DNA of 7,252 nt from Dehalococcoidia bacterium (lineage in GTDB: Bacteria; Chloroflexota; Dehalococcoidia; GIF9; UBA5629): positions 1 through 7,252 of the forward strand of contig DTZC01000077.1 in assembly GCA_012961565.1 (NCBI GenBank), written 5' to 3'. The notes below the pieces were generated by a model. It worked only from the letters and a program-made list of their open reading frames with translations. It had not been told where the DNA came from and searched no databases. Positions 1-5,537 of this stretch are shown in pieces (position 1 is the stretch's first letter; the number at the start of each line of letters is the position of its first letter). A program made the translations under genes and the position numbers.

Positions 1-3
1 CGA

Positions 4-78
4 GCGGGAGTAACTCAGTGGTAGAGTTCCTGCCTTCCAAGCAGGGTGTCGCGGGTTCAAGTCCCGTCTCCCGCTCCA
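4..78 (+). tRNA. tRNA-Gly (anticodon UCC), CCA encoded
   Basis: The cloverleaf can be folded by eye. The 7-bp acceptor stem pairs GCGGGAG (4-10) with CTCCCGC (68-74). The D stem pairs ACTC (13-16) with GAGT (24-27). The anticodon stem pairs CCTGC (29-33) with GCAGG (41-45) around the loop CTTCCAA, putting anticodon TCC at 36-38. The T stem (51-55 with 63-67, one G-U pair) closes the loop TTCAAGT. The discriminator base is T75, as usual for bacterial glycine tRNAs, and CCA (76-78) is encoded. It decodes GGA and GGG glycine codons. No clear promoter or terminator is visible, since the gene begins at the window edge and no hairpin with a T-run follows directly. It may be the last member of a tRNA cluster lying to the left. 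Confidence 0.97.
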
Positions 79-367
79 CCGAGTTGTAACGTTGCTTGGT
101 ATGGCAGATTTCCTCCCACACACCGCCAGGAGCTTTTTCTTCAAAAGTTACGTCGGGGCTAAACTCCGCTCATAGCAAAATCATGAGTTTTACATGTATC
201 ACATAACCACATAGAACAGCAAGGGCAGCCAGTATCAGCGACAAGGGTAATTTTCAGGCGCCAGGTGAGCTTGCAGAAAGCGAAAGAACCAAGAAATGAT
301 AAAGCTACGTTCAGAAACTTCAGGACACTAGTTTGCTTCCGGGCAATTACACCGCTGACTCATACAC

Positions 368-413
368 CCTAAAAGGTGGACGATGCTCCCGTCCTCAAGA
401 TAGCTTTTTTAGG
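368..413 (+). promoter_or_regulatory. Compound hairpin with T-run upstream of argG
   Basis: An outer stem pairs CCTAAAAG (368-375) with CTTTTTTAGG (404-413), leaving two extra T residues bulged. It encloses a second stem, GGACG (378-382) with CGTCC (390-394), around a 7-nt loop. The structure is seen in the sequence but its role is inferred. The six-T run lies on the 3' side as part of the outer stem, so this is not a standard intrinsic terminator. It could limit read-through from the tRNA side, or form part of an argG leader if transcription begins further upstream. Confidence 0.3.
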
Positions 414-418
414 TTGTT

Positions 419-433
419 TATACTAATATAGTA
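419..433 (+). promoter_or_regulatory. Candidate -10 element and palindrome before argG
   Basis: TATACT (419-424) resembles a sigma-70 -10 hexamer, but the region about 17 nt upstream has only a poor -35 match. It overlaps a 13-bp palindrome, TACTA-ATA-TAGTA (421-433), that could be a small operator. It does not match the classical ArgR box well. Transcription from here would leave a leader of only about 20 nt before the ATG at 454. Confidence 0.3.
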
Positions 434-453
434 AGAAACCTGTGCGGAAGAAT

Positions 454-1710
454 ATGTCAAAGAAAAAGGCGGTACTAGCTTACAGCGGAGGGCTGGACAC
501 ATCTGTAATTTTGAAATGGCTGATTAACAAGGGATATGAGGTTGTCTGTTTTGTGGGTAACATCGGACAGAAGGACGACTTCCAAGCCATTGAAAAGAAA
601 GCTCGGGACACAGGAGCAGCCAAGGTCTACATCGAAGACTTGAGAGAGGAATTCGTTACAGACTTTATTTTTCCTGCCCTCCGGGGGAACGCAACCTATG
701 AGGGAAGATACCTCCTGGGAACCGCTCTAGCTCGTCCCTTGCTTGCCAAAACGCAATTGGAAATTGCAAAAAAGGAAAAGGCTGAATATGTAGCCCATGG
801 TGCTACTGCCAAAGGGAATGACCAGGTAAGATTTGAGCTCACCTACTCAGCTCTCAATCCGAAGATTAAAGTCATTTCTCCCTGGAAAGACCCAGAGTTC
901 CTCAAGGAGTTCAAAGGGAGAAGCGACCTGATTAATTATGCCCAGAAATGGAATATCCCGGTCAAAGCTACAAAGGAAGCTCCCTATAGTGAAGATGAAA
1001 ACTTGATGCACATAAGCCACGAGGCGGGCATTCTAGAGGACCCGTTATTTAGACCGACAGAAAGCGTGTTTAGTATGACAGTCCCCCCGCAAGAGGCACC
1101 TGACGAGGAGACCATAATTGAAATAGATTTCAAGGACGGAGACCCGGTGAGGGTTACAAACACAGGCGATGGAACAGTGAAAACAAGACCTCTGGAATTA
1201 TTTGTATACCTCAATGAACTGGGGAGCAGAAATGGAATCGGAAGGGTGGACATGGTTGAAAATAGATTCATCGGCATTAAGTCCAGAGGCATTTACGAGA
1301 CACCCGGAGCGACGATTCTGTGGCTGGCTCATAGAGACCTCGAAGGTATCGCTATGGATAAAGAGGTCATGCATTTGAGAGACATGCTAATACCGAAATT
1401 TTCAGAACTGATTTACAACGGGTTCTGGTTTTCACCCGAAATGGACTTCTTGATGAGCGCCTTCGATAAGAGTCAGGAGGCTATCGATGGCAAGGTTATC
1501 CTATCACTATATAAGGGCAATGTTAATGTCATTGGAAGAGAATCCCCCACCTCACTCTATGATCCTGAGCTGTCTAGCATGGAGGTTGAGGGAGGATTCG
1601 AGGCAACTGATTCAGGAGGTTTCATTAACATTAATGCAATTAGACTGAAGGCTCATCATTTTGTTCTCAGGAAACGAAAGCCGTATGAATGGCGCAAAAA
1701 GCGGAGATAA
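454..1710 (+). CDS. argG: Argininosuccinate synthase (human-like type)
   Basis: A cytosolic enzyme that condenses citrulline and aspartate with ATP to give argininosuccinate, AMP and pyrophosphate, the penultimate step of arginine synthesis. The protein is 418 aa, a normal length. The ATP-pyrophosphatase loop AYSGGLDTS is at residues 9-17, YEGRYLLGT at about 82-90, [16 protein letters not shown] at about 114-129 and [17 protein letters not shown] at about 181-197. A strongly basic tail ends the protein. I chose ATG 454 because the family starts just before this loop and GGAAG (446-450) precedes it, though at only 3 nt. An in-frame GTG at 442 would add four residues and has no clear ribosome site. 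The motifs NIGQ and DENLMHIS, and the RESPxSLY segment near the C-terminus, resemble animal ASS1 more than the Bacillus or E. coli enzymes. argH follows 12 nt downstream, indicating co-transcription. Confidence 0.97.
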   Translation: MSKKKAVLAYSGGLDTSVILKWLINKGYEVVCFVGNIGQKDDFQAIEKKARDTGAAKVYIEDLREEFVTDFIFPALRGNATYEGRYLLGTALARPLLAKTQLEIAKKEKAEYVAHGATAKGNDQVRFELTYSALNPKIKVISPWKDPEFLKEFKGRSDLINYAQKWNIPVKATKEAPYSEDENLMHISHEAGILEDPLFRPTESVFSMTVPPQEAPDEETIIEIDFKDGDPVRVTNTGDGTVKTRPLELFVYLNELGSRNGIGRVDMVENRFIGIKSRGIYETPGATILWLAHRDLEGIAMDKEVMHLRDMLIPKFSELIYNGFWFSPEMDFLMSAFDKSQEAIDGKVILSLYKGNVNVIGRESPTSLYDPELSSMEVEGGFEATDSGGFININAIRLKAHHFVLRKRKPYEWRKKRR

Positions 1711-1722
1711 ACAGGGCTATAC

Positions 1723-2898
1723 ATGAAACTCTGGCAGAAGAATTACAAACTGAATGAGCAAGTAGAGGACTTCATAGTTGGGGATGACTACATCTTGGAC
1801 CAAAAGTTAGTGCGGTACGATTGTACTGCTTCAATAGCTCATGCCAAGATGCTCGGCAGAATCGGCATTCTGGAGACAGAGGAAGTGCAAAAGCTAGTCA
1901 AGGTCCTCGATGAACTCATTGAGCTGGACAAAGCAGGTAAGTTCAAGATTTCAAAAGAGCAGGAAGATGTCCATACAGCTATCGAGGAGTATCTGACAAA
2001 AAAACTGGGTGACTTAGGCAAGAAAATACATACTGCTAGGTCAAGAAATGACCAAGTGCTGACCGCCTTGAGGTTATACTACAGAGAAGAGCTGACTGAC
2101 TGTAAAAAGTTAGTCCAAGATTTTGTAGCAGTGATGAAAAAGTTCGTAAGAAAATACGGGAGAACAAGACTGCCTGGCTATACCCATTCCAGGAAGGCGA
2201 TGCCTTCTTCTATTTCTATGTGGGGAAATTCATTTGTCAATTCGATGCAAGACAACCTAAAAGCGATTGATTTTGCCCTAGGTCTGATAGACCAGTCCCC
2301 CTTGGGCACAGGGGCTGGCTATGGGGTGCCTCTGGTAATAGACAGAGCCTACACAGCTGAATTGCTCGGGTTCCGGAAAGTGCAACGAAATCCTATATAC
2401 GCTCAAAACAGCAGGGGTAAATTTGAATCAACGATCCTGCATGCTTTAACCCAGATAATGTTTGACCTGAACAAAATGGCATCTGACCTGGTCATCTTTA
2501 CCATGCCCGAATTTGGCTACTTCGAGCTGCCCCGGGAATTTTGCACAGGTAGTTCCATCATGCCCCAGAAGCAAAACCCTGACGTTCTTGAGTTACTGAG
2601 AGCCAATTACCATGTAGTTGTTTCACATGAGTTTCAAGTCAAAAATATCATTGGCAATCTTATGTCCGGTTATAACCGTGACTTGCAACTTACCAAAGAA
2701 CCGATGATGAGGGGGCTGGAAATAACCAAGAAAAGTCTGTCTGTTACCAACTTGATATTGGAAAGCCTGAAGGTGAACAAAGAGAACTGTAACAAAGCTC
2801 TGACAAAAGACATCTATGCAACAGAAGAAGTGTATGAACTGGTCAGGCAAGGAGTCCCGTTCAGGGAGGCTTATAAAACTATTTCCCAGAAATATTGA
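1723..2898 (+). CDS. argH: Argininosuccinate lyase, C-terminally short form
   Basis: Splits argininosuccinate into arginine and fumarate. It belongs to the fumarase/aspartase superfamily, which acts as cytosolic homotetramers with shared active sites. Visible signatures are HTARSRNDQ (residues 103-111), GYTHSRKAMP (152-161, with the presumed general-acid His155), SPLGTGAGYG (192-201) and the flexible-loop signature GSSIMPQKQNP (276-286) with the catalytic serine region. At 391 aa it is roughly 60-70 residues shorter than E. coli-type ArgH. It stops shortly after PFREAYKTISQKY, inside what is normally the C-terminal lyase domain. None of the three frames after the stop continues the family sequence, so a simple recent frameshift is not evident. 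All core active-site motifs are intact. The start ATG follows AGGG (1713-1716) by 6 nt, with GGAG also present inside the end of argG. The function is confident, and the compact form may be a real subfamily. Confidence 0.94.
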   Translation: MKLWQKNYKLNEQVEDFIVGDDYILDQKLVRYDCTASIAHAKMLGRIGILETEEVQKLVKVLDELIELDKAGKFKISKEQEDVHTAIEEYLTKKLGDLGKKIHTARSRNDQVLTALRLYYREELTDCKKLVQDFVAVMKKFVRKYGRTRLPGYTHSRKAMPSSISMWGNSFVNSMQDNLKAIDFALGLIDQSPLGTGAGYGVPLVIDRAYTAELLGFRKVQRNPIYAQNSRGKFESTILHALTQIMFDLNKMASDLVIFTMPEFGYFELPREFCTGSSIMPQKQNPDVLELLRANYHVVVSHEFQVKNIIGNLMSGYNRDLQLTKEPMMRGLEITKKSLSVTNLILESLKVNKENCNKALTKDIYATEEVYELVRQGVPFREAYKTISQKY

Positions 2899-2961
2899 AG
2901 GTTTCCGGAAGAGCAGACACCCAAGATTTCCCCCATTTTGATTCCTTTGTGCACCTGACCA

Positions 2962-2985
2962 CTTGTGGGCTTGTGCGCTTGTTGA
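2962..2985 (+). repeat. Three tandem 8-bp repeats abutting the -35 box
   Basis: CTTGTGGG (2962-2969), CTTGTGCG (2970-2977) and CTTGTTGA (2978-2985) lie head to tail. The last copy overlaps the TTGACA hexamer (2982-2987). A further related string, CTTTGTGC, occurs at 2944-2951. The placement suggests regulator binding at the promoter, but the 8-bp period does not match one DNA helical turn and the last copy is diverged. Confidence 0.4.
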
Positions 2986-3011
2986 CAGGGGAGGGGAAAA
3001 TCATTTATCAT
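2982..3011 (+). promoter_or_regulatory. Sigma-70-type promoter for the pantothenate block
   Basis: A perfect -35 hexamer TTGACA (2982-2987) is followed after 18 nt by TATCAT (3006-3011), a 5-of-6 match to TATAAT. Transcription would start near 3018, placing the P1-family gene and probably the genes to panC under it. This is the best promoter match seen in the window. Confidence 0.6.
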
Positions 3012-3119
3012 TGTAGTTGCCATCGACCGTAAGGCGGTGAGCGAAAATTTGTGGAAAAACGAATAACCAGGAGCCGCTTGGATCAGTGCTGACCGAGACG
3101 GGAGATAGGAGAATACAAT

Positions 3120-3150
3120 TGAGCCTTCTCGGCAATGCTGAGAAGGCTCA
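3120..3150 (+). promoter_or_regulatory. Perfect 11-bp hairpin in front of the P1-family gene
   Basis: TGAGCCTTCTC (3120-3130) pairs exactly with GAGAAGGCTCA (3140-3150) across a 9-nt loop. The loop contains the ATG at 3135 that would give the longest reading frame. The stretch after it (TTGCTTCT) is T-rich but not a clean run, so it would be a weak terminator at best. It could act as an attenuator or control translation of the gene beginning at 3165. Confidence 0.5.
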
Positions 3151-3164
3151 TTGCTTCTACGGAG

Positions 3165-4148
3165 ATGTACAACGCCATAACTGATGTTGCTGGAATAAAG
3201 GTAGGACACTATACGGATAGGGATGCAGCCACCGGGTGCACTGTAATCCTTTGTGAATCGGGGGCTGTGGGTGGTGTTGATGTTAGAGGTTCAGCACCGG
3301 GGACAAGGGAAACTGACCTGCTCCGACCGATGAATCTGGTGGACAGGATTCATGCAATCCTAATCAGTGGTGGCAGCGCTTTTGGACTGGATGCCGCGGG
3401 CGGCGTTATGAAGCATCTCGAGGAGCAGGGCATTGGCTACGAAACTCTGGTAGCTAAGGTGCCCATTGTGCCCGCAGCTATCATCTTCGATTTAAATATC
3501 GGAAAGCCGAATGTCAGGCCGGGGATTGAGGAAGGGTACAAAGCCTGTCTCAACGTTACTGATAAGGAAGTGGCTGAAGGGTGCGTTGGTGCTGGAACCG
3601 GCGCCACAGTAGGCAAAGCTTTAGGGATAGAAAGGGCTACCAAAAGCGGCTTGGGAACAGCCAGTTACAAGATAGCTGGCGATATAGTTGTGGCTGCCCT
3701 AGTTGTAGTGAATGCCGTGGGAGATATTGTTGACCGCAAAACAGGGAGAATCATAGCTGGACCTCGTGACGAGGAGAATGGATGTTTTTGCAACACCGCT
3801 GAACTACTGGCAAAGGGTACCTATAACTACAGGCGAGGCTCTCTGCCCAGCAATACCACTGTAGGTGTAGTGGCTACTAATGCCAATTTGAATAAGGAAC
3901 AGGTAAATAAGCTGGCACAGATGGCGCAAGATGGCATAGCCAGAGCCATAAACCCCAGTCATACTATGCATGACGGGGACACCATCTTCGCTTTGTCTTT
4001 AGGTGACAGGACGAGCGATGTCACCATACTTGGCTCAGTAGCTGCTGAGGTGATGTCCTCTGCTATAGTCAGAGCGGTTCTGCAGGCTGAGAGCATAGCC
4101 GGAATACCAGCAGTAAAGGAGATAAAGTGGACACAAAGAGCAGACTGA
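3165..4148 (+). CDS. P1/DmpA family peptidase (MEROPS S58), Ntn-type amidohydrolase
   Basis: A self-processing amidohydrolase of the L-aminopeptidase/D-esterase (DmpA), BapA and NylC family. These enzymes cut their own chain, and the new N-terminal Ser or Thr becomes the nucleophile. With the start at 3165 it has 327 aa, typical for the family. Motifs are AITDVAGIKVGHYTD near the N-terminus, GVDVRGSAPGTRETDLL (about 37-53), SGGSAFGLDAAGGV (about 68-81), GAGTGATVGKALG (about 142-154), NTTVGVVATNA (about 230-240) and HTMHDGDTIFALSLGD (about 266-281). By analogy with NylC, cleavage is expected between Asn230 and Thr231. I chose ATG 3165 because the family begins at this point. The ATG at 3135 adds ten atypical residues and lies in a hairpin loop. 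Neither ATG has a well-spaced ribosome site. The substrate is not known from sequence. Overlap with the next gene and the pan neighbours hint at beta-alanyl compounds. Confidence 0.88.
   Translation: MYNAITDVAGIKVGHYTDRDAATGCTVILCESGAVGGVDVRGSAPGTRETDLLRPMNLVDRIHAILISGGSAFGLDAAGGVMKHLEEQGIGYETLVAKVPIVPAAIIFDLNIGKPNVRPGIEEGYKACLNVTDKEVAEGCVGAGTGATVGKALGIERATKSGLGTASYKIAGDIVVAALVVVNAVGDIVDRKTGRIIAGPRDEENGCFCNTAELLAKGTYNYRRGSLPSNTTVGVVATNANLNKEQVNKLAQMAQDGIARAINPSHTMHDGDTIFALSLGDRTSDVTILGSVAAEVMSSAIVRAVLQAESIAGIPAVKEIKWTQRAD
4116..4121 (+). promoter_or_regulatory. Ribosome binding site deciding the GTG start at 4127
   Basis: AAGGAG inside the end of the P1-family gene lies 5 nt before GTG 4127. 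This supports that non-ATG start and the 22-nt gene overlap. Confidence 0.75.
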
Positions 4149-5002
4149 CAATCGGTTTTATAGGTGCTGGAACAACAGGCACAGCCCTGGCTGTAAGACT
4201 CAGCCAGCGAGGGTATCAGGTAGCAGGTGTGTCCAGTCGCAGCTTGGCTTCAGCAGAAAGACTCGCAGCAAGGGTAAGAAATGGCTGCCGTGTTTTCAGC
4301 AAGGCACAAGACGTGGCAAATATAGCACAGCTCATATTCATTACTACACCGGACGACATCATCTCGGAGGTAGCTGCTGAAGTCAAGTGGCGGGACAAGC
4401 AGTATGTTGTTCACTGCAGTGGTGCCCACTCTGTGGACATTCTAGAGCCGGCAAGACAGAAGGGGGCAGACGTGGGCTGTTTTCATCCCCTGCAGACGTT
4501 TGCCAGTGTTGACCAGGCAATAGAAAACATCCCCGGTTCTACCTTCGCTATTGAAGCCGAAGAGCCGTTGCTGGTTGTGCTTGAAGAGATGGCTAAGGCA
4601 TTGGACGGGAACCCGGTGATACTCAAAGCTGGTGATAAAGTGCTTTACCACGTGGCAGCCGTCTTCGCCTGCAATTATCTGGTGACACTAGTCAAACTGG
4701 CTGCAGACTTGTGGCAGACTTTTAACCTATCACCCGCTCAGGCGACCAGAGCTCTTATGCCGCTGCTGCGGGGCACACTGAGTAATATTGAAAATATCGG
4801 CTTGCCAGGCTGTCTTACCGGACCTATAACCAGGGGGGACCTGGGCACTATAGAGAGGCACCTTGAGGCGCTGAGAAAGCAGATGCCAGCTTTATTAGAC
4901 ATCTACAAGGCGCTGGGGCAGCAAACTGTACCCATCGCTCTTGCCAAAGGGAGAATAGATTCCAAGAGAGGGGAGGAACTAATAGCCTTGTTGAGTAAAT
5001 AA
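4127..5002 (+). CDS. Rossmann-like / DUF2520 protein, probable ketopantoate reductase
   Basis: A 291-aa protein with an N-terminal NAD(P)-binding Rossmann fold (GFIGAGTTGTAL, residues 10-21, with the GxGxxG loop) and a helical DUF2520-type C-terminal domain. Recognisable blocks are FITTPDD (71-77), HCSGAHSVDIL (96-106), GCFHPLQTF (117-125), HVAAVFACNYLVTL (175-188) and LTGPITRGDLGTIERHL (230-246). The architecture resembles 6-phosphogluconate-dehydrogenase-like reductases and ketopantoate reductases. It sits directly before panD, panB and panC, and no classical PanE lies in the window. I therefore infer reduction of 2-dehydropantoate to pantoate with NADPH. I recall that PanG of Francisella is an alternative ketopantoate reductase, but whether it shares this domain should be verified. 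The alternative is an unrelated oxidoreductase. The GTG start is backed by AAGGAG 5 nt upstream. The gene overlaps the previous one by 22 nt, implying translational coupling. Confidence 0.85.
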   Translation: MDTKSRLTIGFIGAGTTGTALAVRLSQRGYQVAGVSSRSLASAERLAARVRNGCRVFSKAQDVANIAQLIFITTPDDIISEVAAEVKWRDKQYVVHCSGAHSVDILEPARQKGADVGCFHPLQTFASVDQAIENIPGSTFAIEAEEPLLVVLEEMAKALDGNPVILKAGDKVLYHVAAVFACNYLVTLVKLAADLWQTFNLSPAQATRALMPLLRGTLSNIENIGLPGCLTGPITRGDLGTIERHLEALRKQMPALLDIYKALGQQTVPIALAKGRIDSKRGEELIALLSK

Positions 5003-5100
5003 AGCGAAGCAGGTGAAAGTGCTGCAAAGCAAGTGTGTTCATGTCCATCAGAACAGGGGAAAACTTTGTGTTGCGTTAACTCATGAATGAACCAAAAACC

Positions 5101-5106
5101 AGGAGG
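5101..5106 (+). promoter_or_regulatory. Strong ribosome binding site deciding the panD start
   Basis: AGGAGG lies 6 nt before ATG 5113. It rules against the in-frame upstream ATG at 5083, which has no ribosome site. Confidence 0.85.
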
Positions 5107-5112
5107 GTAACC

Positions 5113-5505
5113 ATGAGGACAATGCTTAAAAGTAAAATTCACCGGGCTCGAGTTACCCGGTGTAACGTAGACTATGAGGGTAGTATTACTATTGACAGTG
5201 ACCTGATGGAGGCAGCTAACCTGCTTCCTTATGAGAAGGTCGATGTACTAAATATTAACAACGGTGCTAGATTCGGCACCTACGTAATCAAAGGAGAGAG
5301 GGGTTCCGGTGAGATATGCCTCAACGGGGCTGCAGCCAGGCTTGTGGCTAAAGGGGACATGGTGATTATCTTATCCTATCACATAGTCCCTGACAATGAA
5401 GCTGCCACTGCCATTCCCAAACTGGTCTACGTAGATTCAACCAACCGGATTGTGGATGTCAAAGGCAAGGAATACTGGACAAAGGATTTAGTCTCGATGT
5501 TGTAG
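5113..5505 (+). CDS. panD: Aspartate 1-decarboxylase (pyruvoyl-dependent)
   Basis: Converts L-aspartate to beta-alanine and CO2, supplying the amine half of pantothenate. The protein is 130 aa, normal for bacterial PanD. It begins [15 protein letters not shown], the classical start of the family. The self-cleavage site is Gly23-Ser24 in YEGSITID, where the new N-terminal serine becomes the pyruvoyl cofactor. Further conserved blocks are [15 protein letters not shown] and the [14 protein letters not shown] segment, which forms part of the active-site region. ATG 5113 was chosen for its ideal AGGAGG and the homologous N-terminus. Starting at 5083 would add ten residues absent from the family. 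A 110-nt gap precedes it, with no clear promoter, and panB follows after 32 nt. All expected processing residues are present. Confidence 0.97.
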   Translation: MRTMLKSKIHRARVTRCNVDYEGSITIDSDLMEAANLLPYEKVDVLNINNGARFGTYVIKGERGSGEICLNGAAARLVAKGDMVIILSYHIVPDNEAATAIPKLVYVDSTNRIVDVKGKEYWTKDLVSML

Positions 5506-5537
5506 GAAGTTTTCAATCATAAGGAGGTATGGAAGAA

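Larger units (their letters stand above)
79..453. other. Intergenic region between tRNA-Gly and argG
   Basis: About 375 nt without a supported gene. No plus-strand frame looks coding. On the minus strand one frame is open for 66 codons (stop at 159-161, upstream stop at 360-362). It lacks an ATG, GTG or TTG near its beginning, so it is not called as a gene, although its end carries a cysteine cluster (see findings). The right end holds a hairpin (368-413) and a palindrome (421-433), both listed separately. The rest shows nothing recognisable. Confidence 0.6.
2899..3164 (+). other. Leader/intergenic region between argH and the pantothenate block
   Basis: A 266-nt gap. The left part has an 8-bp palindrome TTCCGGAA (2903-2910) but no T-run, so no argH terminator is evident. 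The middle carries tandem 8-mers and a promoter, and the right end carries a strong hairpin (each listed separately). From the predicted transcription start near 3018 to the ATG at 3165 there would be about 147 nt of untranslated leader. A good ribosome site, AGGAGA (3107-3112), sits 6 nt before a TTG (3119) that opens a short overlapping frame ending at 3184. I recognise no known riboswitch class and no T-box motif here. Confidence 0.6.

Noticed and set aside
442..453. GTG 442 as the argG start
   Set aside because: It lacks a ribosome site and adds residues not typical of the family. ATG 454 fits better.
79..453. Integration site or mobile element beside the tRNA gene
   Set aside because: No copy of the tRNA 3' end, no integrase gene and no terminal inverted repeats are visible in the window.
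2903..2910. argH terminator at TTCCGGAA
   Set aside because: This is a self-palindrome with no loop and no T-run after it, so it does not form a terminator.
3037..3066. Nine-codon leader peptide starting at GTG 3037
   Set aside because: It is very short, the AAGG before it is only 2 nt away, and there is no run of diagnostic codons to suggest attenuation.
3120..3158. Intrinsic terminator before the P1-family gene
   Set aside because: The stem is strong, but the following stretch TTGCTTCT lacks a continuous T-run. It is kept as a regulatory hairpin rather than called a terminator.
2899..3164. T-box or known riboswitch in the leader
   Set aside because: No T-box core motif (AGGGTGGNACCGCG) is present and no conserved core of the TPP, cobalamin, SAM, glycine or lysine classes could be found by eye.
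2871..3209. 112-codon minus-strand frame covering most of the argH to P1-gene gap
   Set aside because: It overlaps the ends of both plus-strand genes, begins with GTG without a ribosome site, crosses the strong plus-strand promoter and hairpin, and its protein shows no recognisable family features.
5003..5112. Separate promoter for panD-panB-panC
   Set aside because: No convincing pair of -35 and -10 hexamers was found in this 110-nt gap, so co-transcription from upstream is simpler, though not proven.
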